Positions 53,701 through 61,536 of a stretch of DNA of 64,000 bases are shown piece by piece. Made by a program: the position numbers and the translations under genes. Within the stretch, counting starts at the first letter, position 1. The number at the start of each line of letters is the position of its first letter. The notes under the pieces were generated by a model that had not been told where the DNA came from, ran no database searches, and saw nothing but the letters and a program-made list of their open reading frames with translations. Source of the DNA: Saprospiraceae bacterium (lineage in GTDB: Bacteria > Bacteroidota > Bacteroidia > Chitinophagales > Saprospiraceae); contig JANQQI010000011.1 of assembly GCA_028285085.1 (NCBI GenBank), forward strand, positions 62,001-126,000. Reading direction: 5' to 3'.

Positions 53701-55769
53701 TCCCCGGCGGTTGCATCGTTGAGGTATTGTTCGGCTCGCTCCCCGGTGCCGGAGAAGGCCTGCTCGAAACTTGCAGAGCCTTCGGCGACTTGATTTGTCT
53801 CTTGGCTTTGCTGTTCGGCATCACGGGCAGCATCAGGATCGTCCGGCTTTTCGGCCTCCATTTCTTCTTTCTGCTCGTTTGCTTCTTCGACCATGGGGCC
53901 GGCTTCTTCTTGGCCTTCGTTGGCTTCGTCCATCAAGCCGGGCGCTTCAGCTTTCACCATAGCCGTATCCTCTTCTACCTTCACCAAAGCCTCTTCTTCT
54001 TGATTGTTGATCTCCTCGCGTGATTCTCGATCTTCTTTCATGACCGTCGATCCGGCGTTGACGCGTTCGGTTTTTGCCCAAGACTCATCGAGTTTGGCGC
54101 GCATTTGTGCACCACTTTGTTGATCGGAAGCGGCTTCGCGTTTTAGATCATAAGCGTTTTCTACAAAGAGTTTGGCAATCTCGTGTAAGGCTCTGACGGC
54201 CTGATCCAAATCAGAGCGGGCGGGTAGTGGTTGGTTATCTACGTCTGTAGGGGCCTCGATCCGTGGCTCGGGAAGTGGCTCGGGCGAAGGTGGCATTTTG
54301 ATGGACTGGGCCCGAGCAAGTGCAGCCGCGGCACTTTGTTCACGCATTTCAGAGGAACCCAAATCAGCACGTGGATTTTCCTCAGGGGTTTGCTCCTGAC
54401 CTTCTTGGCTGGGTTGTTCTTCTAAATTGCGCTCACCTTCTTCAGCGGAGGCTTCTACACTTGGCAATTCATTGGCGGGCCGATCGACATCAGGTTTAGC
54501 GGTGCCGGCACTCTGGATTTTGCCACTTTCCTGGTTCTTGGTATTTGGATCAACATCCCGGGCTTTTTCTCGTTCTTCGGCGCTCATTGACCCTTCACTT
54601 TTATTGAAGTCGGCATCGTCTCCGACCTCATCCTGGGTCTTATTTTTCATGCGATTTTCCACATTGGCGCCATCGCTATCCACTGCATGATCCGCCGGTT
54701 TCTTTTGGACCTTTTTCTTATCCGCAGCCCCTTGCTGAATGGTGTGCGTCAGCTCGTGAGCGAGAAGGTTTTGCCCATCCTTGCTACCCGGTTGGAAATT
54801 GCCTTCGCCAAAATATACATCCGAACCATGTGTAAAGGCCTTTGCCCCCAATTCCTGATTCATCCCGGCAGCATCGCTACCCGTATGAATGCGAACCCCA
54901 CCGAAATCTGCACCAAAGGCAGATTCCATATTGGATTTTGTATCCTTGTCAAGTGGATCTCCTTGTCCCTTGGTGGCGTTGAGTTGCTTTTGTAGTTCTG
55001 TGGAAGCCGTTCGGTTTCTACCACCTTTGGTTTGTATAGGGAATTGACGTTTTTCTTGAATCTCTTCTTCGGGCATAGTCTGCAACTCATCCTCGCTTTG
55101 CTCCTGGATTTCTTCCTCTTGCTTTTGAATATTGACCTCGGCCTTCGTTTGGAGTTCATCTTCGCTCTGCTGCTGAATCTCTTCTTCGGGCATGGTTTGC
55201 AACTCGTCCTCACTTTGCTCTTGAATCTCCTCCTCCTGCTTTTGGATACTGACCTCAGCTTTTGTTTGGAGTTCATCCTCGCTCTGCTGCTGAATCTCTT
55301 CTTCGGGCATGGTCTGCAACTCGTCCTCACTTTGTTCCTGAATTTCCCCCTCTTGCTTTTGGATACTGACCTCAGCTTTCGTTTGGAGTTCATCTTCGCT
55401 CTGCTGCTGAATCTCTTCTTCTGGTTGTTTTTGGACTTGCTCTTCGTGGGCACAAGCATCACATTTCATTTGTAGCTCGTCCTCCGTGTTTTCTTCTTGT
55501 TTTTGTAATTGGTCTTCTTCCTGATTTTGGATACTGGGGGTTGTATCGGATTGAGCAATTTTGTTGACGACTTGATCGGCCATTTGATCCGCTTCTTGTT
55601 CGAAACGATCATTAGGCTGTCCGATTTTTAGTTTTGGTTGCACAAAAGCTTGCTCACCGCCTTCTTTCTGGGGCTGGAAAAAAGCGTCTTTAGCACTCGG
55701 GTCGAAAAACGGCGTCGAGGGCGTCGAACTGCTCTTTGAGCTATTACTTTTTGGTGCGTTACTTTTCAT
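50784..55769 (-). CDS. Giant DUF4157 protein with C-terminal PD-(D/E)XK-like nuclease, putative eCIS toxin
   Basis: A 1,661-residue protein. After a Ser-rich start come TPFFDP and the DUF4157-associated PKLKIGQPNDRFEQEAD (~45-62). Three 39-residue Glu/Gln-rich repeats follow (~117-233), then DUF4157 (~265-350) with LLAHELTHTIQQ. Residues ~360-930 are charged and coiled-coil-like; ~960-1,080 are hydrophobic helices (IATGLTMIFMSITGLATAI), possibly a translocation segment. A Cys cluster (GQCAICSQCKTI) lies at ~1,255. The C-terminus (~1,470-1,630) has GEFDLIYEQDGKIYVVEAKG, the D...ExK signature of a restriction-endonuclease fold. DUF4157 proteins are linked to eCIS loci and thought to be carried by the particle. 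The next gene is Imm49-like, so DNA cleavage in the target is likely. Confidence 0.8.
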   Translation of the reverse strand: MKSNAPKSNSSKSSSTPSTPFFDPSAKDAFFQPQKEGGEQAFVQPKLKIGQPNDRFEQEADQMADQVVNKIAQSDTTPSIQNQEEDQLQKQEENTEDELQMKCDACAHEEQVQKQPEEEIQQQSEDELQTKAEVSIQKQEGEIQEQSEDELQTMPEEEIQQQSEDELQTKAEVSIQKQEEEIQEQSEDELQTMPEEEIQQQSEDELQTKAEVNIQKQEEEIQEQSEDELQTMPEEEIQEKRQFPIQTKGGRNRTASTELQKQLNATKGQGDPLDKDTKSNMESAFGADFGGVRIHTGSDAAGMNQELGAKAFTHGSDVYFGEGNFQPGSKDGQNLLAHELTHTIQQGAADKKKVQKKPADHAVDSDGANVENRMKNKTQDEVGDDADFNKSEGSMSAEEREKARDVDPNTKNQESGKIQSAGTAKPDVDRPANELPSVEASAEEGERNLEEQPSQEGQEQTPEENPRADLGSSEMREQSAAAALARAQSIKMPPSPEPLPEPRIEAPTDVDNQPLPARSDLDQAVRALHEIAKLFVENAYDLKREAASDQQSGAQMRAKLDESWAKTERVNAGSTVMKEDRESREEINNQEEEALVKVEEDTAMVKAEAPGLMDEANEGQEEAGPMVEEANEQKEEMEAEKPDDPDAARDAEQQSQETNQVAEGSASFEQAFSGTGERAEQYLNDATAGEEKNTQTRATIDENRATLGLIDQEINRIDTHNAESEAQLAGLDNYPALVEQQTVQRAESGEQLYSAAVNMNRELVDTQEEYLNSMKGLPNKETAQRELDEREAQENPVEEAEQSPEEGLLMEMSNMDEAQLDATLASMDETQLDTLNQTLDGMETQEEAEAGDEPGVLGQADAVGRQQVDLNNLFSSGDPAQAPQDPRQEEINEIEGRRQQRIEGVKQVSDANFSHLSAEQKAMLAQKLAMQDAVSGLFNMDILEMGKGMIMGMINPIESLKGVVDGANKLLTGAVNLFNAEAWKADPLGNLLQSAADIATGLTMIFMSITGLATAITIIMTAITIASLGFAAPITGPVISFMATVITTVGGWTVVTGLIALALNALTYVKNLHDAGVAENTDELIFESGQIKQNMTDGFTSAMAVVGGKGDADGAAAMLNKIDAAGGATAFARQMPGNFRQGITSGARGVVNMGRRVVGGVKSISRAGVSKVKNAFQRAYQRIRGGLDEGLDDLAPTRRPGGALDEVNPPRTRTPDTPDGVRVARQGELGSVGGQKVKAEMDFPDGHRAKSLETGQCAICSQCKTIRNRFRKELMDDADFSTRLRDVETRLKQNPADRDLIIQQKTLHDELYQRRMSRIETELNGTRPGTKKHQKLSQELGDLQQGRIDTNLDLYDQLVDNGQFTRHGKTDVEIEQIRSNMDAELSGGRRVNPETGRMIGPDGKEIDIKAQKTKQEFEVGDQQSSMNPRRDVQELKVDHSELTPAQRQRLDDLKTQRSNAQKAKQDVDAEFNKPTQGEYNGQHYDRVEDIPKWKEEHGKMLRASEGIGEVGADAAIRAKLKGAEPLRAELPGGGKQGEFDLIYEQDGKIYVVEAKGAGSDLTSRVVDGGLRAQQGTAEYFESIISNMKKAARETSDPQIRAELLDSLRKIRRAQKSGNLNYMQVSQRLDVDGNLVQNVNFEQFNIGNITGDNFSLSNAQGT
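55071..55421 (-). repeat. Three 117-bp tandem repeats (39 residues each) in the DUF4157 gene
   Basis: Units run 55421-55305, 55304-55188 and 55187-55071. Each encodes an E/Q-rich unit with two EDELQT motifs separated by KAEVSIQKQE. The units are nearly identical in protein and DNA, with a few substitutions (VS to VN, EG to EE). Recent expansion or copy-number change is likely. Confidence 0.85.
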
Positions 55770-55787
55770 ATCGTTTTGACCAAAGTA

Positions 55788-57452
55788 TTAGTTGTGCCAA
55801 TCGACTGTAAAGCGAGTGTCGTGCCAGGGGAATTTAAACATACCAATCCCCCAAGGAAGGCGATTCAGTAGAAAGTCATAGGGTTTATGCTCGACGGTGA
55901 GGTGCCAACTCAGATCTTTGATCTCTAGCTTGCCATTGCGCAATAAAAAGTTGGCGCGCAGCCCGTCAATTTTAGTGCTTTTTAGAGCTGACCAGTGTTT
56001 GAGCGTCGCGCCGAGCATTTTGTCAACCTCATCTTTCATTCGCTTGTTAAGGCGCAATCGGGCGTCGATTGGCTCTTCGACGGGCCAGCCACACAGTAGT
56101 TTATTGAAATATAACTCATACTCTGCGGGGCGAGTGCTACCAGTGGCCGCGTAATGTAATAGATAAATGGCTCGTTGGCAAGCGGTTTTATCTTTGAAAT
56201 TTTTCTGTTTTAATAAATTAAGATCTTTAAAAAGATATTGTAAAAAAGGATGTAAAATGACGAGTCCCGCATTTGTGATATAGACGGGATCGTTGGAAGC
56301 GGTAGGATAGGGGACCGCCTCACTTTTATTAGGGTATTGTTGATGTTTGAAAAAGGAGTGGGCCTCTTCGGAAGAAGAATCTTTTTGCTTTTGGGGAAAA
56401 GCTGCCGAAGAGGCCTCTGACTCCGATGGAGAGATATGTTGTTCAGGGATTATGTTTGACTCGGTAGACAACTTACTATTGCGTTGCTCTTGAATATTTT
56501 GTTGCAGGGCAGTCCAAACTTGTACAACCCATTCTGACAAAGGCGCATTTTTGGCTGAATCCTTAAGTGCTGGGGGAATGGTTGATGTGATGGGTTGACC
56601 TGGGATTGACCTAGAGTGTTGTGGCGTATGAAACTTTTGAAAAAATGTCCAGACACACTGCACAATGCTTGGTTGTGCTTCCAGGAAAAAGTAATTCAAA
56701 CTATGGGTCAAAAAGAGAATCTGAAGATCTCGTTTTGAGGTTGTTTTTTGATTGGACTGGATGATCTGTAGGCATTGTTTTTCTAATGCCGACCATGGAA
56801 ACGGTATGGAGATATTCTTCTTTTTCAATCCTATTTCCAATAAAAAATGGAGAAAGGATGGCGCATACTGATGAACCAGACGAGCCACCACTCGAGGAGA
56901 TTTGGCTTCGACGGCCAAAGTCGTCCACCAAAGGTCGGGCGCAGCCTGAATTTCCTGTCGTAAGTTGGCTTCACTTAGCCAATCTTTGGAACGCATGGTG
57001 GTGCCTATTAGCTCTGTATCCGTCATTGGATCAATCTGTGGTGCCCACCAGGGAAGCTGTCCATTTTTTAGAAAATAGAGGAACAGTTGTCGGTATTGAA
57101 CATTGGCGTCCAAAACATCCATCGGTTGTTGTTGATCCGGGGCGGGCCCAGGCTGCGTGGGAGCTAATTGCAATTGCTGTTGCAGACTTTTTCCAATAGC
57201 CCGGACACACTGCGCCGCAAATTCCTGCTCAACCTCTATGGAGGTTAAGTCCGGTAAGTCAATATTTAATTGCTCCAAGCGTAAATTTCGGCCGGGCCGA
57301 TCCATAGCGGCGAAAAGCGCTTCTAATTGCGGCACGACCTCATTTTTAAAGATGTCCATTGCGAGTTCTTGCAATGCTTGGCCATCTTCAGCCCGATCAA
57401 CGGTAATATCAAGATTTACCTGATGGACGATATGTCGATCTGATTTGATCAC
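55788..57452 (-). CDS. Contractile injection system tape-measure-family protein (CIS_TMP-like)
   Basis: A 554-residue protein. The N-terminal region (HIVHQVNLDITVDRAEDGQ) and the highly typical C-terminal region (NAGLVILHPFLQYLFKDLNL, then ELYFNKLLCGWPVEEPID, LKHWSALKSTKIDGLRANFL, LPWGIGMFKFPWHDTRF) match the eCIS family annotated as tape-measure protein. The middle (~330-390) is a Ser/Gln/Glu-rich linker. It probably acts inside the tube or as a chaperone for its assembly; the family name is conventional. It starts within the stop codon of the preceding gene (ATGA overlap). Confidence 0.85.
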   Translation of the reverse strand: MIKSDRHIVHQVNLDITVDRAEDGQALQELAMDIFKNEVVPQLEALFAAMDRPGRNLRLEQLNIDLPDLTSIEVEQEFAAQCVRAIGKSLQQQLQLAPTQPGPAPDQQQPMDVLDANVQYRQLFLYFLKNGQLPWWAPQIDPMTDTELIGTTMRSKDWLSEANLRQEIQAAPDLWWTTLAVEAKSPRVVARLVHQYAPSFLHFLLEIGLKKKNISIPFPWSALEKQCLQIIQSNQKTTSKRDLQILFLTHSLNYFFLEAQPSIVQCVWTFFQKFHTPQHSRSIPGQPITSTIPPALKDSAKNAPLSEWVVQVWTALQQNIQEQRNSKLSTESNIIPEQHISPSESEASSAAFPQKQKDSSSEEAHSFFKHQQYPNKSEAVPYPTASNDPVYITNAGLVILHPFLQYLFKDLNLLKQKNFKDKTACQRAIYLLHYAATGSTRPAEYELYFNKLLCGWPVEEPIDARLRLNKRMKDEVDKMLGATLKHWSALKSTKIDGLRANFLLRNGKLEIKDLSWHLTVEHKPYDFLLNRLPWGIGMFKFPWHDTRFTVDWHN

Positions 57453-60400
57453 GAGTTATCCAGAACTTCAAACATTTTATTCACAATGCTAAGCAAGAAT
57501 TCACGCTTAGGATTTAATGCTTCACCATAGCCTTTCAAGAATTCAAGCATATCCGTTGATTCCTTGATGATAGGATATGGACTGACTATCTTATTGAAAT
57601 TATCACCTATTGCCCGTAGGTGGCTACCCAACTCGCTGTTCGCAATAATGCGCAACTCATCTTGGCAGCGTAGTAGATTTAGCGCTAATCGGACTTGGTA
57701 GGTTATGCCAAAGGCAAGAATATCTCCAACGGGTGGCTCTGTTTGTAAGGCAAGGTTACTCAGTTCGAAATTCAGCTCACGAATTTGAGTGATAAAATCC
57801 AAGGTATTATCTGGACTTAGCGCATCTGATCCGGTGTCTACAATTTTTTGATAAAACTCAATGGTCGCCTCGACGAAGCCTTTAAATTCGTCATTTTGAT
57901 CGTTTTCGAAAATTTGATTGAACGCTTCTAAATCAGATTGAATCCGTGTAAATGTTTCCTCTAAACAAGCGGATGGATCCGGAGCATCGGGGACAGTGAG
58001 ATCGAACGTGATTGTTTCTTCAATATCGTGGACACAGCGACCATTGGTTACTGTCAAGCGCACCGTCAATTCCTCTTGCTCTTTTTCGCGTAGTTTGGTC
58101 AGATCATACATGTGAACCGGGTTACGATCCGTGCGTTCGTTGGACAAGGTACCATCTCCGAAATCCCATTCCCAGGTGAAGTTATCATCTGATTCTACGG
58201 GCGTGCCATTGACGAAAGCAACTTGCTCCAGAGTATCGTTCTTGAAACGCTGACGCTCACCAATGCTAAATGCGGGTTGCGGCTTTTTGTAAACGATGAT
58301 TTTTGCATCGGTTACCTGATCGTCGACACGGAAGGTAATCTCCTGATCCAGCAAACTATCCGGTACCGCAGCAGGGTTGAAAAAATAGCGGCCATTCGTC
58401 TCGGTGACCAAGCCTTCGCCCGTTTGATCGGCCGTTACGACGCCATCCGCCGGAACCACCTCGAATGGAATCGGATTGGCATCATCACTACGACAAGCGA
58501 AGAGGACTGGCAGACGTAGAGAGACTTTCTGCTTTGGTAGCATGAAGGCAATTGGTGGACAATCCGAGCAGCATAAATAGGGAAGGCAGAAGTCAGCGAT
58601 GACCGTATTGGCGGCCACGTTGAGCTCTTGCTTACGAAATCTTATGCTCAGTAAATCTGACAAATCTCCGCGGATGAGGTTCCCGATTGGACTGGTAACA
58701 CTCAGATCGTTGGCCTTAAGGAAGTTGCCAATTTCTTTGTCGACATCTAAGCGATCGTGATTGGCCGCCAGATGTTCGACGAAATCTTTGGAGCTACCCA
58801 GCTTCTCGGGCGGTAACCCGGTGACAATTTCTTTTGATTTACCGGCAGCACCGGGAGCCGGGCCGGATCTGAATAAGCCCTCTATGCTTGGCGAATCAAT
58901 CCTTAGGCGGTCTACCGTGCCGATGCTGGCAATATCAAATAAGCCTGGCCGAGTATTGAAAATACCAGGACGCACGAGTCCGGGACTTACCGTTGGTGGA
59001 GTTTCGGTCTTCTTATCGGCGTAGACGATAATGAAAGTACCTCCTTTGGTTACTCCTGCTTTGTGCTCAACGCCAGGATGTTTGTCGGCATAATTCGGGA
59101 AAGAAATCAGGTCGAGAATTTTTTGCTTGCGGACCTGGATTTCTTCGAATAAGACTTCCAGCTTTTCGGCCGCGCAGCAATTAATTGTCATTTGGTTAAG
59201 GAAATAGATGTACTGATTTTCGTAACCCTGTTCCTGCCAGGATTCTTTCTTGAAAATTGCCGAGGCACTACGTTTAACTTGCTCCGCCGCTTGGCAAAGG
59301 TCATCAATTGCTTTGCTTAATTCCGCAATTTTAGAATTATCAATATCGTAAATCGTTTTCGGCATTTTACGGGTCACTTGCGTCAATTTGGCGATCAAGT
59401 CAATAGGGTAATTGACCGTGATACTACGCAAATCATTATTCCACAAATCTCCGATGGTAATATCGCCGATGATATCCTGAATTCCTTCTTTGATGTCGGC
59501 GGCTGAGATGAGATCATCTTGTACCAAAATATCTCTAACATCATTGCCCAAAGTTCCTTCTGCCACCGTTAAGTTATCGACGACCGTAGTATCCCTGAAA
59601 TAGGTGGTGTTGAAGTCATTGCCGAGATAATAGCGCGCTAAGGCTGATGACTTACTGTCTGAAATTTGTTGTTCCAAGGGGAGTTCAAAACCTAAACCTC
59701 TTACTTCTACACCAGAGGTACCAATTCCAAAACCTCCACCAATTCCTAACTCTCTCACACCACTGGTCCCACCGAGTTCAAAACCAGCGATGGGGCCGGC
59801 GGTCGTGAAACCAGCTTCCGTGACGAGCGCGACGTAGTTGTTGTGTCGGCCCGGCTGGGTGAGATTGAAACCCGAGAAGAAACTAGAAATGGCCGCATTT
59901 AGGCAGTTTTGTTCTGCTTTCCAGGCTTCAAAAACAGCGTTGAAATCTTCAAATTGACAATCGTAGTCTTCAATATTGATACTCGCGTTACCATCACCGA
60001 CTTTAAGGGCTACGATATCGAAAGACAGACCATTTTCTTTTTTATAATTAATCATCTCCTCCATCACTTCCCGATAATCGCGGCCGATGTGTCCTTCGAT
60101 ACGGAAGAAGTCATAAGGATCGATATTGTATTGTAGCGGCGTCGTGACCGAAGGGGTATTATTGTACTCCGGTGAATTGTAGGACAAAATGCGATTTTGA
60201 CGTCCTTTTTTAGTGCGATCAAAATCCCAGAATAAGCGTAAGTCGGCGCTTTGATTGTGATAATAAGGAATACAAGCTTCACCAAAGGGGCGAGGTTGAT
60301 CCAAAGAAGGCGTTGCCTTGATTTCATCTACGGATTTGCCGTCGATTTCAAAACTACGGATCATCTCGTTGATACGACGAAACTGGCTCCGGGCTTGGAG

Positions 60401-61492
60401 AATACGCTCATCATTTTGCGTAATGATGGGAGAGGGGTAAAAGGCATGACGACAAATGGGATCTGCGACATTCGACAATTCGGCGAGCATCAGATGCTTA
60501 GGGAAGGCATTAATATCGGGCAAGCATTCGACGGCTAATTCACAAAGACTTTCCCGCAGCTCATGATAGGCTTGTACCAGCTCCTTCTGCAAATCAAAAT
60601 AGTATTGGAAATGTAATTTCAAAGGGCGGAACAGGCCCGGGAGTGGGAAAATCCGATAATACTCTTCTTTAAGATCATTGATGACCAGCTCCGTTTCGGG
60701 ATCTAGCCAGTTCTTAAAATCACTGTAAGCATTTTCGATGGCTGACCAAAGACGATCTCTGGTTTTGTCGACGGCGCTTTGGTAAGCTAGAGCGATATTC
60801 GTTCCAGTCAAATTATTATTGCCGTTCATAATGACGCGTGGCTGGGGGATTTCCACCAGTTTTTCGTAATCCTCCCGTGCTGCTTGGTATTTGGAATAGA
60901 TACTATCGTTGGCGGCGATCCGTTCGAGCTCCTCCTTTTCAATCAACAAAAAGCGCGTTTGGGCTACCTGACGCTCACCCTGATTTTCGCAGTCCAGAGC
61001 AGTACACAAATCTGGTGTTTTGGCGTAGGATTCCAAATAAACGATGACTGCCAAATCATTGAGGTCTGGCTCGTCAGCTGCTTCGCCGAAGTCATCGAGC
61101 GACTTCGTATCATTAACCGTAGGGTCTTCTTCACCGGTAAACAATTCCCACAATTTGATTTGCTCGCTGCCATTCCAAAACGGAGCATAATTGGCAAATT
61201 GATCGTCGTAGGCTTTGTAAAGCTTAAAGGTTAGCGCTTCGCTCGTTGAGAGAATATCGCCATCAGTCGTCACCCCACATCCTCGGCTCGCCGTGATGGT
61301 ATTGGCGGAGCTATCCCAGCTGATTTTTAAACCACACACGATACCGACGCCCAAAAGAGCGGTACGTGTCAAGCGACCCTGATCATCAAAATAGCGGATC
61401 AGTTCGTTGAGTTGAGTGGCCGTGAGGACTTGATTATCCCGAAAGGAACTGTATTCTTGGGCAATATCTTTCAATTTCAGCTCAGTTGGCAT
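57449..61492 (-). CDS. Giant eCIS operon protein with a PKD domain
   Basis: A 1,347-residue protein, not assigned to a named eCIS family. The start (FRDNQVLTATQLNELIRYFD, then LLGVGIVCGLKISWD) resembles an N-terminal module shared by several eCIS/phage-tail baseplate accessory proteins. The middle is mixed helical, with a glycine-rich turn region at ~585-605 (GGTSGVRELGIGGGFGIGTS). A PKD domain (~1,105-1,175: FTWEWDFGDGTLSNERTD, then LTVTNGRC) is followed by a helical end. PKD domains usually bind surfaces or other proteins. Its place between the baseplate and tape-measure genes suggests a structural component such as a fibre, cap or scaffold. It overlaps the next gene by 4 nt. Confidence 0.6.
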   Translation of the reverse strand: MPTELKLKDIAQEYSSFRDNQVLTATQLNELIRYFDDQGRLTRTALLGVGIVCGLKISWDSSANTITASRGCGVTTDGDILSTSEALTFKLYKAYDDQFANYAPFWNGSEQIKLWELFTGEEDPTVNDTKSLDDFGEAADEPDLNDLAVIVYLESYAKTPDLCTALDCENQGERQVAQTRFLLIEKEELERIAANDSIYSKYQAAREDYEKLVEIPQPRVIMNGNNNLTGTNIALAYQSAVDKTRDRLWSAIENAYSDFKNWLDPETELVINDLKEEYYRIFPLPGLFRPLKLHFQYYFDLQKELVQAYHELRESLCELAVECLPDINAFPKHLMLAELSNVADPICRHAFYPSPIITQNDERILQARSQFRRINEMIRSFEIDGKSVDEIKATPSLDQPRPFGEACIPYYHNQSADLRLFWDFDRTKKGRQNRILSYNSPEYNNTPSVTTPLQYNIDPYDFFRIEGHIGRDYREVMEEMINYKKENGLSFDIVALKVGDGNASINIEDYDCQFEDFNAVFEAWKAEQNCLNAAISSFFSGFNLTQPGRHNNYVALVTEAGFTTAGPIAGFELGGTSGVRELGIGGGFGIGTSGVEVRGLGFELPLEQQISDSKSSALARYYLGNDFNTTYFRDTTVVDNLTVAEGTLGNDVRDILVQDDLISAADIKEGIQDIIGDITIGDLWNNDLRSITVNYPIDLIAKLTQVTRKMPKTIYDIDNSKIAELSKAIDDLCQAAEQVKRSASAIFKKESWQEQGYENQYIYFLNQMTINCCAAEKLEVLFEEIQVRKQKILDLISFPNYADKHPGVEHKAGVTKGGTFIIVYADKKTETPPTVSPGLVRPGIFNTRPGLFDIASIGTVDRLRIDSPSIEGLFRSGPAPGAAGKSKEIVTGLPPEKLGSSKDFVEHLAANHDRLDVDKEIGNFLKANDLSVTSPIGNLIRGDLSDLLSIRFRKQELNVAANTVIADFCLPYLCCSDCPPIAFMLPKQKVSLRLPVLFACRSDDANPIPFEVVPADGVVTADQTGEGLVTETNGRYFFNPAAVPDSLLDQEITFRVDDQVTDAKIIVYKKPQPAFSIGERQRFKNDTLEQVAFVNGTPVESDDNFTWEWDFGDGTLSNERTDRNPVHMYDLTKLREKEQEELTVRLTVTNGRCVHDIEETITFDLTVPDAPDPSACLEETFTRIQSDLEAFNQIFENDQNDEFKGFVEATIEFYQKIVDTGSDALSPDNTLDFITQIRELNFELSNLALQTEPPVGDILAFGITYQVRLALNLLRCQDELRIIANSELGSHLRAIGDNFNKIVSPYPIIKESTDMLEFLKGYGEALNPKREFLLSIVNKMFEVLDNS

Positions 61493-61536
61493 AATTGGAG
61501 TGATTTAAAAAGAGTATGGTGGAAAAAATGATATTA

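Noticed and set aside
55071-55421. CRISPR-like regular repeats.
   Set aside because: Units are 117 bp, contiguous and in frame with a coding sequence, with no spacers.
55032-55475. Leu/Phe-rich 147-codon plus-strand open frame opposite the E/Q-rich repeats, looking like a repeated membrane protein.
   Set aside because: It is the complement of the Glu/Gln repeats, which always reads as Leu/Phe-rich; no start context or neighbour supports it.
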